A stretch of 64,000 bases of DNA, from contig JAHEIH010000007.1 in assembly GCA_024639455.1 (NCBI GenBank), forward strand, positions 107,119 to 171,118, in the 5' to 3' direction. The stretch is from Cellvibrionales bacterium (lineage in GTDB: Bacteria; Pseudomonadota; Gammaproteobacteria; Pseudomonadales; JAHEIH01). Position numbers and translations under genes: made by a program. Numbering within the stretch: the stretch's first letter is position 1; every line of letters starts with the position of its first letter. The notes under the pieces are model-generated. The model ran no database searches, had not been told where the DNA came from, and saw only the letters and a list, made by a program, of their open reading frames with translations. This document shows, piece by piece, positions 16,762 through 25,959 of the stretch.

Positions 16762-18984
16762 CTAGAAGGTATAGCCGAGTGTCACGCCGTATTGACGGGG
16801 CGGTAGGTAGGTACCAGTAATCGTGCGGCTAGTAGAAATTGCAAAGGCGCCCGATAGCACCATTTCGTCGGTGAGGTTTTTCACCCAGAAATTTGCGGTA
16901 AAACGTTCATCTGGCGCAGTGTACAACACGTTGGCGTCGACAATGGTGTAGGCGTCAGCGGCCATCACTGGATTGTTGAACTCGGTGTAGTACTGCTTGC
17001 CTTTAGCGGCCACATTACCGCCCCAGCGCAAACTACCGCCGTTGGCGAGGTTGTGATCGTAGCTAACCTTTACGTTGTAGGTCCAGTCTGGGGTGTTGCG
17101 TGGCGAGTTGCCGGCCAAGCTGACGGGCTGCACCGAGGTGCTGGCAGCACCAAACAAATCTTCGTTGAGCGGGTCGAGCGATAAGAACTCATCGAATGAA
17201 ATGTCGTACCAAGTGGCGTTGAAATCGACCGTCCAGTGTTGATCGGGTGCCCAGCGTGTTTCCAACTCAATGCCCTTGCCATCGGTTACGGCCGCGTTCT
17301 CCAAGCGAGCAGAGAAGAAGGGTGGGACTGGGATGGGGAAGGTGCGATCAAACTGTGCATCAGACACTTCATAGGCAAACAGCGCAATGTTGGTTTGCAG
17401 CGTGTTGTCAGCAGACGTTGTCTTGTAGCCAAACTCATAGTTCTTGATGGTTTCGGGGTCTACCACCGAGGGGGTGCGTTCACCGAGGTTGGCGGTACCA
17501 CTTTTAAAGCCCTCCGAATAGGTGGCGTACAACAGCGAGTCATCTTCTGTGCGGTACTCGACGCCGAGCTCGGGCGATACGTCGCTAAATTTTTTGGAGG
17601 TATTTTTGATCGGATCAAACACAGCGGCGTTCACCGTCGGTGCGGGTGAATCCACCCCGAACAAACTCTCGACTGAGCGTTCTTCGTTAGAGTAGCGCAG
17701 GCCAAATTTACCCGACAGCTGATCCGTGAAACGGTAGTTGAAGTTGGTGAACGCTGCGTAGGCTTTGACATCCATGTTAGCGCCCACATATACGCGCACG
17801 CGGTCTGGTGCATTAACGGGGTCCTTGCCAATGAGGACTAGGCTGTCAATATCGTCGGTGAAATAGTACATTCCCACGATGCCCGACAAACGGTCACCCT
17901 CGTAAACAAACTGCAATTCTTCAGAAAATTGAATATTGTCGATCGATTGGCGCTGGGTGGTCGATGTGGTGCCAGGTTCGTCGGGCCAGCCACTGTTGTC
18001 GGTGTCAGAGACGTCAAAGTCCTGTACCAGTACGTTTGAGAACTTGCGGCGATTGGTGATCGACTTAAACGCCCATTCGTCGCTCAGGTCCCAGCTCAAG
18101 GTGTTGGTGAACGAGGTGGTATCAAGGGTGGCCACCGGTACGAAGTCGCCGCCTGCATTGCGTGAATTGGGGTATACGTCCGGCAAGCCAATAGCAAATA
18201 AACCCGGATTGCCGGTGGTCGGGAATGAAGCGCGAATAAACTTAACCGCACGTGAATTTTCATCTTCGTCGAAGTTTTCAATGGTGAATAAGTTATTAAT
18301 GTTATCCGCGATATCCCACTCTAGGTGGGCGCGAATACCCAACTTATTGGCGTCATCGATATCTTGCCCGGTACCGGTGTGAATGCCAAAGCCGTCGCGT
18401 TTTTGTTTCCAGAAAGCCAAGCGACCACGCACTGTATCAGAGAGTGGGCCGCTCACTGCGCCTTCCGCGATGATATTGAGGTCGCTACCACCCAGCGTAA
18501 ATTTACCGTAGCCTTCGAACTCGTCTGTTGGCTTTGCCGTGATCAAGTTGATAGAGCCGCCCGTCGCGTTACGCCCATATAATGTGCCCTGTGGGCCGCG
18601 AAGAAATTCAACCCGTTCAAGGTCGAACAGCGAGGCGAACTGCGCCGCCGCTTGAGAAATGACAGCTCCGTCGACGTGCAGAGCCACCGATGGATCAATG
18701 CCTGCGAAAGAGCTGCTCATACCAACGCCGCGCACGAAGATTTTGGCGAAGTTGAAATCGTTACCGAACGTTAAGCCCGGTACTAATACCTGCAGGTCTT
18801 CAATGTTGTTGATCTGCGATGTTTTAAGGTCATCGGCGTTAATCGATGTGACCGCGGCGCTGACATCCTGCAAATCTTGTGAACGTTTTTGGGCTGTTAC
18901 TACAACCTCTTCAAGTTGTGCGTGTGCGACGCCAGTAGTTAGCAGCGACGCTGCAATAGCAGTCGATAAAAGTGTCTTTTTCAT
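16762..18984 (-). CDS. TonB-dependent outer membrane receptor, probably for aromatic acids
   Basis: This 740-residue outer membrane transporter starts at 18984, where GGTGA lies five bases upstream; the longer frame from 18996 spoils the signal peptide. Residues 1-22 are a signal peptide ending GVAHA. The TonB box-like segment EEVVVTAQKR follows, then the plug domain (residues about 40-150, with DLQVLVPGL and LRGPQGTLYGRNATGGSINL) and a beta barrel that ends in a terminal Phe (GVTLGYTF). Two VanR-type operators lie upstream. Receptors of this class import lignin-derived aromatics in sphingomonads (DdvT), so vanillate-like uptake is inferred. No siderophore genes are nearby. Confidence 0.9.
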   Translation of the reverse strand: MKKTLLSTAIAASLLTTGVAHAQLEEVVVTAQKRSQDLQDVSAAVTSINADDLKTSQINNIEDLQVLVPGLTFGNDFNFAKIFVRGVGMSSSFAGIDPSVALHVDGAVISQAAAQFASLFDLERVEFLRGPQGTLYGRNATGGSINLITAKPTDEFEGYGKFTLGGSDLNIIAEGAVSGPLSDTVRGRLAFWKQKRDGFGIHTGTGQDIDDANKLGIRAHLEWDIADNINNLFTIENFDEDENSRAVKFIRASFPTTGNPGLFAIGLPDVYPNSRNAGGDFVPVATLDTTSFTNTLSWDLSDEWAFKSITNRRKFSNVLVQDFDVSDTDNSGWPDEPGTTSTTQRQSIDNIQFSEELQFVYEGDRLSGIVGMYYFTDDIDSLVLIGKDPVNAPDRVRVYVGANMDVKAYAAFTNFNYRFTDQLSGKFGLRYSNEERSVESLFGVDSPAPTVNAAVFDPIKNTSKKFSDVSPELGVEYRTEDDSLLYATYSEGFKSGTANLGERTPSVVDPETIKNYEFGYKTTSADNTLQTNIALFAYEVSDAQFDRTFPIPVPPFFSARLENAAVTDGKGIELETRWAPDQHWTVDFNATWYDISFDEFLSLDPLNEDLFGAASTSVQPVSLAGNSPRNTPDWTYNVKVSYDHNLANGGSLRWGGNVAAKGKQYYTEFNNPVMAADAYTIVDANVLYTAPDERFTANFWVKNLTDEMVLSGAFAISTSRTITGTYLPPRQYGVTLGYTF

Positions 18985-19049
18985 TGTTGTCACCATATTT
19001 GTGTAGTTTTATTGCCATAATAGCAGATTTTGTACAGTTGCATGTATAA

Positions 19050-19061
19050 ATTGGATCCATT
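19050..19061. promoter_or_regulatory. VanR-type operator (ATTGGATCCATT)
   Basis: A TGGATCCA palindrome 66 bases before the TonB receptor start, matching the sites at vanR and demethylase 2. Confidence 0.7.
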
Positions 19062-19099
19062 TATGGTTAATATTGGGCGCATAATGACCTTGGTATTTT

Positions 19100-19115
19100 A
19101 TTTTGGATCCAAAAT
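19100..19115. promoter_or_regulatory. VanR-type operator, perfect 16-base palindrome
   Basis: ATTTTGGATCCAAAAT is the longest perfect palindrome of the family in the window. It lies between the divergent TonB receptor and fdsG genes, about 180 bases before fdsG, and could serve either or both. Confidence 0.72.
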
Positions 19116-19294
19116 GGTGTGCGGGGCTATGTCGCTTTTAGATAACTCGAGCAACGCAGCAAGCAAAGCACGGTCCAGTAGGTCTCTTTATATTGATGAT
19201 GCTTATACAACGCTAATAACGCTGGGGTGGCTGGACTGAATTCGGCATAATTTAAGCGGTAAAGAGCATAAATAACCTGAAAGTGAAGAATTGA

Positions 19295-19819
19295 ATGATG
19301 AACAACGCAGCGCAAACAAACAGTTATTCGGATATCGATCCGGACCTTTGGCAGCGAGGGGTGGTCGATACCGTTGCCAACCTGAAGAAAAAACGCGGCG
19401 CGTTGCTGCCTATATTGCACGCAGTTCAAGACGAAATTGGATACATACCGCCGGCGGCCATTGATTACATCGGCAAGGCCCTCAATCAGACTGCCGCGGA
19501 AATTTATGGTGTGGTGAGCTTCTATCACCAGTTTCACACGTCGCCTGGCGGTGCCCACCAAGTGGAAATCTGCCGTGCAGAGGCCTGCCAAGCCATGGGC
19601 AGTCGTGCCCTTGAAGCCCATGCTAAAGATAGCTTGGGTATTGATTACCACCAATCCACCAGTGACCGCGAAATTCGCCTGGAGCCTGTTTACTGCCTGG
19701 GTAACTGCGCCTGCGCGCCATCGGTGCGTATCGATGACAAAATCTATGCACGCGTCACCCCTGAACGCTTTGATCGCTTGGTCGAAAGTGTGCGTACTAA
19801 GTCGGTGGAGGTGAAGTAA
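19295..19819 (+). CDS. fdsG: NAD-dependent formate dehydrogenase gamma subunit
   Basis: The 174-residue product is a thioredoxin-like [2Fe-2S] protein related to the 24 kDa (NuoE) subunit of complex I. Cluster cysteines are seen in CRAEACQAMG and CLGNCACAP. The N-terminal helical part has the typical GALLPILHAVQDEIGYIP and AEIYGVVSFYHQF stretches. It is the first gene of fdsG-fdsB-fdsA-fdhD-fdsD, whose product is a soluble molybdenum formate dehydrogenase. The first ATG is used, though the next codon is also ATG. A VanR-type operator lies upstream. Confidence 0.95.
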   Translation: MMNNAAQTNSYSDIDPDLWQRGVVDTVANLKKKRGALLPILHAVQDEIGYIPPAAIDYIGKALNQTAAEIYGVVSFYHQFHTSPGGAHQVEICRAEACQAMGSRALEAHAKDSLGIDYHQSTSDREIRLEPVYCLGNCACAPSVRIDDKIYARVTPERFDRLVESVRTKSVEVK

Positions 19820-21366
19820 TGGTTAAGGTATACGTTCCACAAGATACAACGTCCAAAGCGCTTGGCGCCGATGAAATCGCGTTCGCCATCGAAAGTTATG
19901 CCGCACAGCAGGGTATTGGTATCGAACTCGTGCGTAACGGATCGCGCGGTATGTTCTGGTTGGAAACGCTGGTTGAAGTAGAAACCGACGCGGGCCGTGT
20001 GGCCTTCGGTCCGGTGATGCCTGAGGATGTTGATGGCCTTCTCGCGGCAGGTTTGCTGCATGGCAATGAACAGCACGCGTTGTTTCTCGGCTTGACCGAG
20101 AGCATACCCTATTTGGCGAAACAGCAGCGCTTTTCCTTTGCCCGTGCCGGTATGGATGACCCCCTGTCGCTTGATTACTACACCGCCAATGGTGGTTTTG
20201 AAGGCCTGACAAAAGCGTTGGCAATGAATGGCCAAGCCATCGTTGATGAAGTAAAAAACTCAGGCCTGCGTGGCCGTGGCGGTGCGGCGTTCCCCACCGG
20301 CATCAAATGGCAAACGGTACACGATGCCCCCGCCGATGAAGGCGAGACCAAATACATCGTCTGCAACGCTGATGAGGGCGATTCGGGAACCTTTGCCGAT
20401 CGCTTGGCGATGGAGGCTGACCCCTACCAGTTAATTGAAGGCATGGTCATTGCCGGCCTGGCAGTGGGTGCTGAGTGCGGCTTTATCTATCTGCGTTCGG
20501 AATATCCCGAAGCACACCGCATTCTCAATGACGCCATCGCCCGCGCTGAGCGCGCAGGTTATTTGGGTGACAATATTTTGCAATCGGGCCGTCGCTTCGT
20601 ATTGGAAGTGCGTCTGGCCGCGAAAGCCTACATCTGCGGCGAAGAAACCGCGCTACTGGAAAGCTTGGAAGGCAAGCGCGGCATGGTTCGTGTTAAGCCG
20701 CCCCTGCCAGCGATTAAAGGCCTGTGGGGGCAACCCACCATCGTTAACAACGTTCTGACCTTTGTGGCCGTGCCCTTCATCTTGCGAGAAGGTGCCTCGG
20801 CATACGCCGATGTTGGTTACGGCCGCTCGCGTGGTACGCTGCCCTTCCAGTTGGCGGGTAATATTCAGCGCGGTGGTTTGGTCGAACTGGGTTTTGGTAC
20901 CACCTTGCGTGAATTGATGAATGACTTTGGCGGCGGTACTTTTTCAGGCCGCCCCATGCGTGCGGTGCAGGTCGGTGGCCCCTTAGGTGCCTATTTGCCT
21001 GAAGCTCAGTGGGATACGCCACTGGATTACGAATCGTTTGCGGCGATTCAAGGCGTGCTTGGTCACGGTGGAGTGGTGGTGTTCGACGACACGGTAGATA
21101 TGTCTGAACAGGCGCGCTTTTCGATGGAGTTCTGTGTGGCAGAATCCTGTGGTAAGTGTACGCCTTGTCGTATTGGCTCGACCCGCGGCGTTGAAGTGAT
21201 CGATCGCATTCGCGCCAACGAGTCGCGCCAGGCTAATATTGCCTTGTTAGAAGATCTATGTGAGACCATGGTGGACGGTTCGCTGTGCGCTATGGGTGGA
21301 ATGACCCCCTTCCCAGTAATGAGCGCACTGCGCCATTTCGGTGAAGACTTTGAGCGGGGAGAGTAA
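19819..21366 (+). CDS. fdsB: NAD-dependent formate dehydrogenase beta subunit
   Basis: The 515-residue flavoprotein subunit, related to the 51 kDa NuoF, binds FMN, NAD+ and a [4Fe-4S] cluster. The N-terminal ~130 residues form an extra thioredoxin-like region, as in FdsB. GLRGRGGAAFPTGIKW is the NAD/FMN loop, CGEETALLESLEGKRG follows, and ESCGKCTPCRIGSTRG binds the cluster. The start overlaps the fdsG stop by one base (TAATG), so translation is coupled. It passes electrons from formate to NAD+. Confidence 0.95.
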   Translation: MVKVYVPQDTTSKALGADEIAFAIESYAAQQGIGIELVRNGSRGMFWLETLVEVETDAGRVAFGPVMPEDVDGLLAAGLLHGNEQHALFLGLTESIPYLAKQQRFSFARAGMDDPLSLDYYTANGGFEGLTKALAMNGQAIVDEVKNSGLRGRGGAAFPTGIKWQTVHDAPADEGETKYIVCNADEGDSGTFADRLAMEADPYQLIEGMVIAGLAVGAECGFIYLRSEYPEAHRILNDAIARAERAGYLGDNILQSGRRFVLEVRLAAKAYICGEETALLESLEGKRGMVRVKPPLPAIKGLWGQPTIVNNVLTFVAVPFILREGASAYADVGYGRSRGTLPFQLAGNIQRGGLVELGFGTTLRELMNDFGGGTFSGRPMRAVQVGGPLGAYLPEAQWDTPLDYESFAAIQGVLGHGGVVVFDDTVDMSEQARFSMEFCVAESCGKCTPCRIGSTRGVEVIDRIRANESRQANIALLEDLCETMVDGSLCAMGGMTPFPVMSALRHFGEDFERGE

Positions 21367-21367
21367 G

Positions 21368-24232
21368 ATGACAGTCCAATTTTTTGAAGTCGATAAAGAC
21401 TACGGTACCCCTAAAAGCGTTTCGACTAAGCGTGTTTCGCTATTAATTGATGGTGTTCAGGTCAATGTGCCCGAGGGCACGTCGGTGATGCGCGCGGCCA
21501 TGGAAAATGGTATTAGCATTCCCAAGTTGTGTGCCAGTGATAACCTCGAATCGTTCGGCTCGTGCCGCCTGTGTGCGGTGCAGATCGAAGGCCGCCGTGG
21601 CACACCCGCGTCGTGCACCACGCCGGTTGAAGAGGGCATGCAAGTCACCACCCAGAATGCGCGCCTCGCTAAATTGCGTCGCAACGTGATGGAACTGTAC
21701 ATCTCGGATCACCCGCTGGACTGCTTAACATGCCCCGCTAACGGCAACTGCGAATTGCAGGACATGGCCGGTGCTGTAGGCCTGCGCGACGTGCGCTACG
21801 GCTACGAAGGGGCCAACCACCTCGACGCGCCAACCGACGATTCCAACCCCTATTTCACCTTCGATGCGAGCAAGTGTATTGTGTGCTCACGCTGTGTGCG
21901 CGCCTGCGAAGAAGTTCAGGGCACCTTCGCATTGACGATTGGTGAACGCGGTTTTGATTCGAAGGTCACCGCTGGCGTGAAGCAAGATTTCTTGGATTCA
22001 GACTGTGTATCGTGTGGTGCCTGTGTGCAGGCTTGCCCTACAGCAACGCTGACCGAAAAATCCGTCATTGAGCACGGCCAACCCGATCGCGCTGTTGTGA
22101 CTACCTGTGCCTATTGCGGTGTGGGGTGTTCGTTCAAGGCCGAGATGAAAGGCGACCAACTGATCCGCATGGTGCCCTACAAAGGTGGACAGGCCAACAT
22201 GGGTCACTCCTGTGTGAAAGGCCGCTTTGCCTTTGGTTATGCCACCCACCCCGATCGCGTGACCAAACCGATGGTACGTGAGAGCATCGATCAGCCATGG
22301 CGTGAAGTATCGTGGGATGAGGCGCTGGGTTTTGCCGCTAATAAGCTGCGTGGTATCCAGCAACAATATGGCCGTGAAAGTATTGGTGGTATTACTTCGT
22401 CACGTTGCACCAATGAAGAGACCTACCTGGTGCAGAAACTGATCCGCGCTGCTTTCGGTAACAACAACACCGATACCTGTGCCCGCGTGTGTCACTCGCC
22501 CACCGGTTTTGGTTTGAAGACTACGTTGGGTGAGTCGGCCGGTACCCAAACCTTTGAGTCAGTGTTGCACTCTGATGCGATCTTGGTTATTGGCGCGAAC
22601 CCCACCGATGCCCACCCGGTATTTGGTTCGCTGCTGAAGAAACGCATTCGCCAAGGTGCTAAGCTGCTGGTAGCTGATCCCCGCGCCACCGACTTGGTGA
22701 GCAGTCCGCACATTAAGGCTGAAGTGCACTTGAAGTTGATGCCCGGCACTAATGTGGCGTTGATCAATGCGCTGGCCCACACCGTCATTACGGAAGGTTT
22801 GGAAGCGACCGACTTCATTGCTGAGCGCTGCGATCAAGCGGCCTACCAGCAGTGGCGCAGTTTCATCGCCGAAGAGCGCAACTCGCCCGAAGCGATGTCA
22901 GACGTACTTGGTATTCCCGCAGAAGACATTCGTCATGCGGCGCGCACGTTTGCGGCGGCCCCTAACGGCGCGATTTATTACGGTTTGGGCGTGACCGAAC
23001 ACTCGCAGGGTTCGACCATGGTGATGGGTATTGCCAACTTGGCTCTGGCGACAGGGAACATTGGTCGTTTGGGCGTGGGTGTGAATCCGCTGCGTGGTCA
23101 GAACAATGTTCAAGGTTCGTGCGATATGGGGTCATTCCCGCACGAATTCCCCGGCTATCAACACGTTGCCGATAACAACGTTCGCGCAAGGTTTGAGGCG
23201 AGCTGGGGGGTGACGCTGGACAGCGAGCCAGGTCTTCGCATTCCCAATATGTTCAATGCCGCCTTGGATGGCCAATTCAAGGGGATGTACGTGCAGGGTG
23301 AAGATATTGCTCAGTCAGACCCCAACACCACCCACGTTGAAGCGGCTCTGCGCGCGCTGGAATGTCTGGTGGTGCAGGATATCTTCCTCAATGAAACCGC
23401 TAAGTTCGCGCACGTGTTCTTGCCTGGTTCATCGTTCCTGGAAAAAGACGGTACCTTCACCAACGCCGAGCGTCGTATTAACCGCGTACGCCGCGTAATG
23501 GCGCCGCTGGCGGGTATGGCTGACTGGGAAGTTACCCAAGCACTGGCTAACGCCATGGGCTACCCCATGAGCTACACCCACCCATCGCAAATCATGGATG
23601 AAATCGCCAGCTTGACGCCGACCTTTACCGGTGTGAACTACGACAAGCTTGATAAAATGGGCAGTATTCAGTGGCCTTGCAACGAGCAAGCCCCCGAGGG
23701 GACGCCGACCATGCACATAGAACAGTTCCCGATTGGTCTGGCTCGCTTTGCTTTGACCGAGTACGTGCCCACGCCTGAGCGCGCCAACCGCCGCTTCCCG
23801 CTGTTGTTAACCACAGGGCGTATCCTGTCGCAGTACAACGTAGGCGCGCAAACGCGCCGTACCGCGAACCAACACTGGCATGAAGAAGATATGTTGGAAA
23901 TCCATCCTGTGGATGCCGATGATCGCGGTATCCGCGATGGCGACAAGGTCAGTATTGCCAGCCGTGTTGGCGTGACCGTGTTGCATGCCAAAGTGTCAGA
24001 TCGCATGCAGCCTGGTGTGGTGTACACCACCTTCCACCACCCTAACAGCGGTGCCAACGTGGTAACCACCGATAATTCTGACTGGGCGACTAACTGCCCC
24101 GAGTACAAGGTAACCGCCGTACAGGTAGCACAAGTGAATGCCGATTCGGTGTGGCAATCGCAGTTCAAGCAGTTTGATGAGCAGCAAAAAGACTTCTTAG
24201 CGCAGGCGGAACGCCACAGCGAGGAAGCCTAG
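21368..24232 (+). CDS. fdsA: NAD-dependent formate dehydrogenase alpha (molybdenum) subunit
   Basis: The 954-residue catalytic subunit oxidises formate to CO2. The start at 21368 follows a GGGGAG site and lies one base past the fdsB stop. The N-terminal region has a [2Fe-2S] ferredoxin domain (PKLCASDNLESFGSCRLC), a His-Cys cluster segment and two [4Fe-4S] clusters (CIVCSRCVRACEE; CVSCGACVQACP). A further CAYCGVGC cluster opens the bis-MGD domain. Cys375 in ARVCHSPT is the molybdenum ligand, so this is a Cys enzyme, not a selenocysteine one. The C-terminal dinucleotide-binding domain is intact. It needs MobA (facing the operon) and FdhD. Confidence 0.96.
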   Translation: MTVQFFEVDKDYGTPKSVSTKRVSLLIDGVQVNVPEGTSVMRAAMENGISIPKLCASDNLESFGSCRLCAVQIEGRRGTPASCTTPVEEGMQVTTQNARLAKLRRNVMELYISDHPLDCLTCPANGNCELQDMAGAVGLRDVRYGYEGANHLDAPTDDSNPYFTFDASKCIVCSRCVRACEEVQGTFALTIGERGFDSKVTAGVKQDFLDSDCVSCGACVQACPTATLTEKSVIEHGQPDRAVVTTCAYCGVGCSFKAEMKGDQLIRMVPYKGGQANMGHSCVKGRFAFGYATHPDRVTKPMVRESIDQPWREVSWDEALGFAANKLRGIQQQYGRESIGGITSSRCTNEETYLVQKLIRAAFGNNNTDTCARVCHSPTGFGLKTTLGESAGTQTFESVLHSDAILVIGANPTDAHPVFGSLLKKRIRQGAKLLVADPRATDLVSSPHIKAEVHLKLMPGTNVALINALAHTVITEGLEATDFIAERCDQAAYQQWRSFIAEERNSPEAMSDVLGIPAEDIRHAARTFAAAPNGAIYYGLGVTEHSQGSTMVMGIANLALATGNIGRLGVGVNPLRGQNNVQGSCDMGSFPHEFPGYQHVADNNVRARFEASWGVTLDSEPGLRIPNMFNAALDGQFKGMYVQGEDIAQSDPNTTHVEAALRALECLVVQDIFLNETAKFAHVFLPGSSFLEKDGTFTNAERRINRVRRVMAPLAGMADWEVTQALANAMGYPMSYTHPSQIMDEIASLTPTFTGVNYDKLDKMGSIQWPCNEQAPEGTPTMHIEQFPIGLARFALTEYVPTPERANRRFPLLLTTGRILSQYNVGAQTRRTANQHWHEEDMLEIHPVDADDRGIRDGDKVSIASRVGVTVLHAKVSDRMQPGVVYTTFHHPNSGANVVTTDNSDWATNCPEYKVTAVQVAQVNADSVWQSQFKQFDEQQKDFLAQAERHSEEA

Positions 24233-24233
24233 A

Positions 24234-25019
24234 TTGACCGACCGCGAGTGGCCGATTCAGCGTTGGTCACTGAATGTGGCGGCGTCGTCCGCCACCGATC
24301 GCGTTGCGCTGGAGTGCCCGGTAGCACTGGTTTATAACGGTGTTAGTCACGCTGTCATGATGGCAACACCGAGTGATCTCGATCATTTGGCGCGCGGGTT
24401 TAGTGTGACCGAAGGTATTGTCCCCAGTGTGGATCACATCTATGGCATCGATGTTTTCCCTCATCTCGGTGGAGAGGTTGAAAGCTATAGTGTGGAGCTT
24501 GAAATAAGCGCGCGCTGCATGAGCCATCTGAGCCAGCAGCGGCGACAGTTGTCAGGTCGCACAGGGTGTGGCCTGTGTGGTGTCGAGTCGTTGTCGCACG
24601 TATTGCGAGACGTCGAAAGCGTGAGCTCGGGTGTGGTCATAGCACCGGAGTCGATTGATACCGCTGTGCGTAATCTTTCGCAGCAGCAGCCCCTGCAAGC
24701 CACCACTGGCGGTGTTCACGCGGCGGCATGGTGTGGAGAGTCCGGGGATGTACAGTGTGTTTTCGAGGATGTTGGGCGCCATAATGCCCTAGACAAATTG
24801 CTGGGGTCGCTGCTCGCCGATAAGGTAGATATTAACACGGGCTTTGTGTTGATGAGTAGCCGCGGCAGTTACGAAATTGTGCAAAAGGCCGCGGTAATGG
24901 GGGTATCTACCCTAGTCACGCTGTCGGCCCCGAGTGCCTTGGCTTGCCAACTGGCGAGTCGTTTCGGGATGACATTGATAGGCTTTGCCCGCCCAGGCAG
25001 GCATAGCCAATACAGTTAA
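24234..25019 (+). CDS. fdhD: Formate dehydrogenase sulfurtransferase FdhD
   Basis: The 261-residue protein transfers sulfur to the molybdenum cofactor of formate dehydrogenase. The active-site cysteine pair is in RTGCGLCGVES (Cys112 and Cys115), and HAAAWC, FEDVGRHNALDK and SSRGSYEIVQK are family motifs. The start is a TTG at 24234, two bases past the fdsA stop, with GAGGAAG inside the end of fdsA as ribosome binding site. No better ATG or GTG preserves the N-terminal WSLNVAASS stretch. Confidence 0.94.
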   Translation: MTDREWPIQRWSLNVAASSATDRVALECPVALVYNGVSHAVMMATPSDLDHLARGFSVTEGIVPSVDHIYGIDVFPHLGGEVESYSVELEISARCMSHLSQQRRQLSGRTGCGLCGVESLSHVLRDVESVSSGVVIAPESIDTAVRNLSQQQPLQATTGGVHAAAWCGESGDVQCVFEDVGRHNALDKLLGSLLADKVDINTGFVLMSSRGSYEIVQKAAVMGVSTLVTLSAPSALACQLASRFGMTLIGFARPGRHSQYS

Positions 25020-25032
25020 CAAGGGAAATACC

Positions 25033-25269
25033 ATGAGCCAAACCCACCAACTTGATGCCCTGATCAGCATGGTGAATCAAATTGCTGACAACGTACCACA
25101 ATCGGCCCATTCGACGAGTAAGGCGGATGATGTGGCTAGTCACGTGCAGCGTTTTTGGTCGCGTGACATGAAGTTGTCGATCATTGCCTATGCCCAGCAG
25201 GGGGGGGATCAGCTCAACCCCCTCGCACGCGAAGCGGTGGCTAAAATTGTCGCCCCTACTAATAACTAG
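25033..25269 (+). CDS. fdsD: Formate dehydrogenase delta subunit
   Basis: The 78-residue product carries the small-subunit motif HVQRFWSRDMKLSIIAYAQQGGDQLNPLAREAV, read here as adjoining pieces. AAGGGA precedes the ATG at 25033. FdsD is needed for assembly or activity of the NAD-dependent enzyme. Its last eleven bases overlap the end of the convergent mobA gene. Confidence 0.9.
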   Translation: MSQTHQLDALISMVNQIADNVPQSAHSTSKADDVASHVQRFWSRDMKLSIIAYAQQGGDQLNPLAREAVAKIVAPTNN

Positions 25270-25810
25270 CCAATATTTCCTGCCATTCTTCCGGGGTGTT
25301 GGCGTTTAGCAGCGCCTTTTCATGGCGTGGCGCTATCCCGGACGTGGTGTACATTTCAAAAAAGCTTCGTAATGACAGCGGCCCGCCGTGTTCCAATCGC
25401 GTGGTTAAAGGCGCCAGTAGCCGTGAGGGCTGCGGGATGAACAGCGGGATAAATTGCCTGTCAAAATGGCTGATGCTGTTGTTATTTACCCCAGTCTTTA
25501 ATAACTGTTGTATGTCTTCCACCGCCAGAAGTGGTAGGTCCACCGGGATAATGACCATGGCATGCTGGTGGGCGTGATGAATCGCCGCGTGAATGCCACC
25601 TAAGGGACCGCAGTTAGGGTAAATATCGAATACGTGGTCATGCCTTATGGTTATCACGTCGGCAGCGCCAGCGCGTTTTAATAGCCTTTGGGCTCGTTCC
25701 AGAAGTGTTTGCTGATCGAGCATGAGTTCAGCTTTATCACATCCCATGCGCGAAGATCTGCCACCAGCCAGTACAGCCCCAAGCCAAGGGGTAGGTGTTT
25801 TGAATGTCAT
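25259..25810 (-). CDS. mobA: Molybdenum cofactor guanylyltransferase
   Basis: The 183-residue nucleotidyltransferase adds GMP to molybdopterin, giving the MGD cofactor used by FdsA. LAGGRSSRMGCDKAEL at residues 14-29 is the GTP-binding loop, followed by GPLGGIHA and the metal-binding DLPLL. It is slightly short for the family but all core motifs are present. The gene runs against fdsD and overlaps it by eleven bases, so strong expression of one could affect the other. Confidence 0.92.
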   Translation of the reverse strand: MTFKTPTPWLGAVLAGGRSSRMGCDKAELMLDQQTLLERAQRLLKRAGAADVITIRHDHVFDIYPNCGPLGGIHAAIHHAHQHAMVIIPVDLPLLAVEDIQQLLKTGVNNNSISHFDRQFIPLFIPQPSRLLAPLTTRLEHGGPLSLRSFFEMYTTSGIAPRHEKALLNANTPEEWQEILASY

Positions 25811-25959
25811 AAGGTCTATTAGTGTTTCTCTAAGCTTGAGGATGTTAGGCTACGTTAATTAGCTGCGTGCTTTATATCTCATCAAAATTCTATTAAAAAA
25901 TTGTCTCTTATCGAGAACGAACAGCTACACTTGCTCATGATTATTATCAGGTAAAATGC

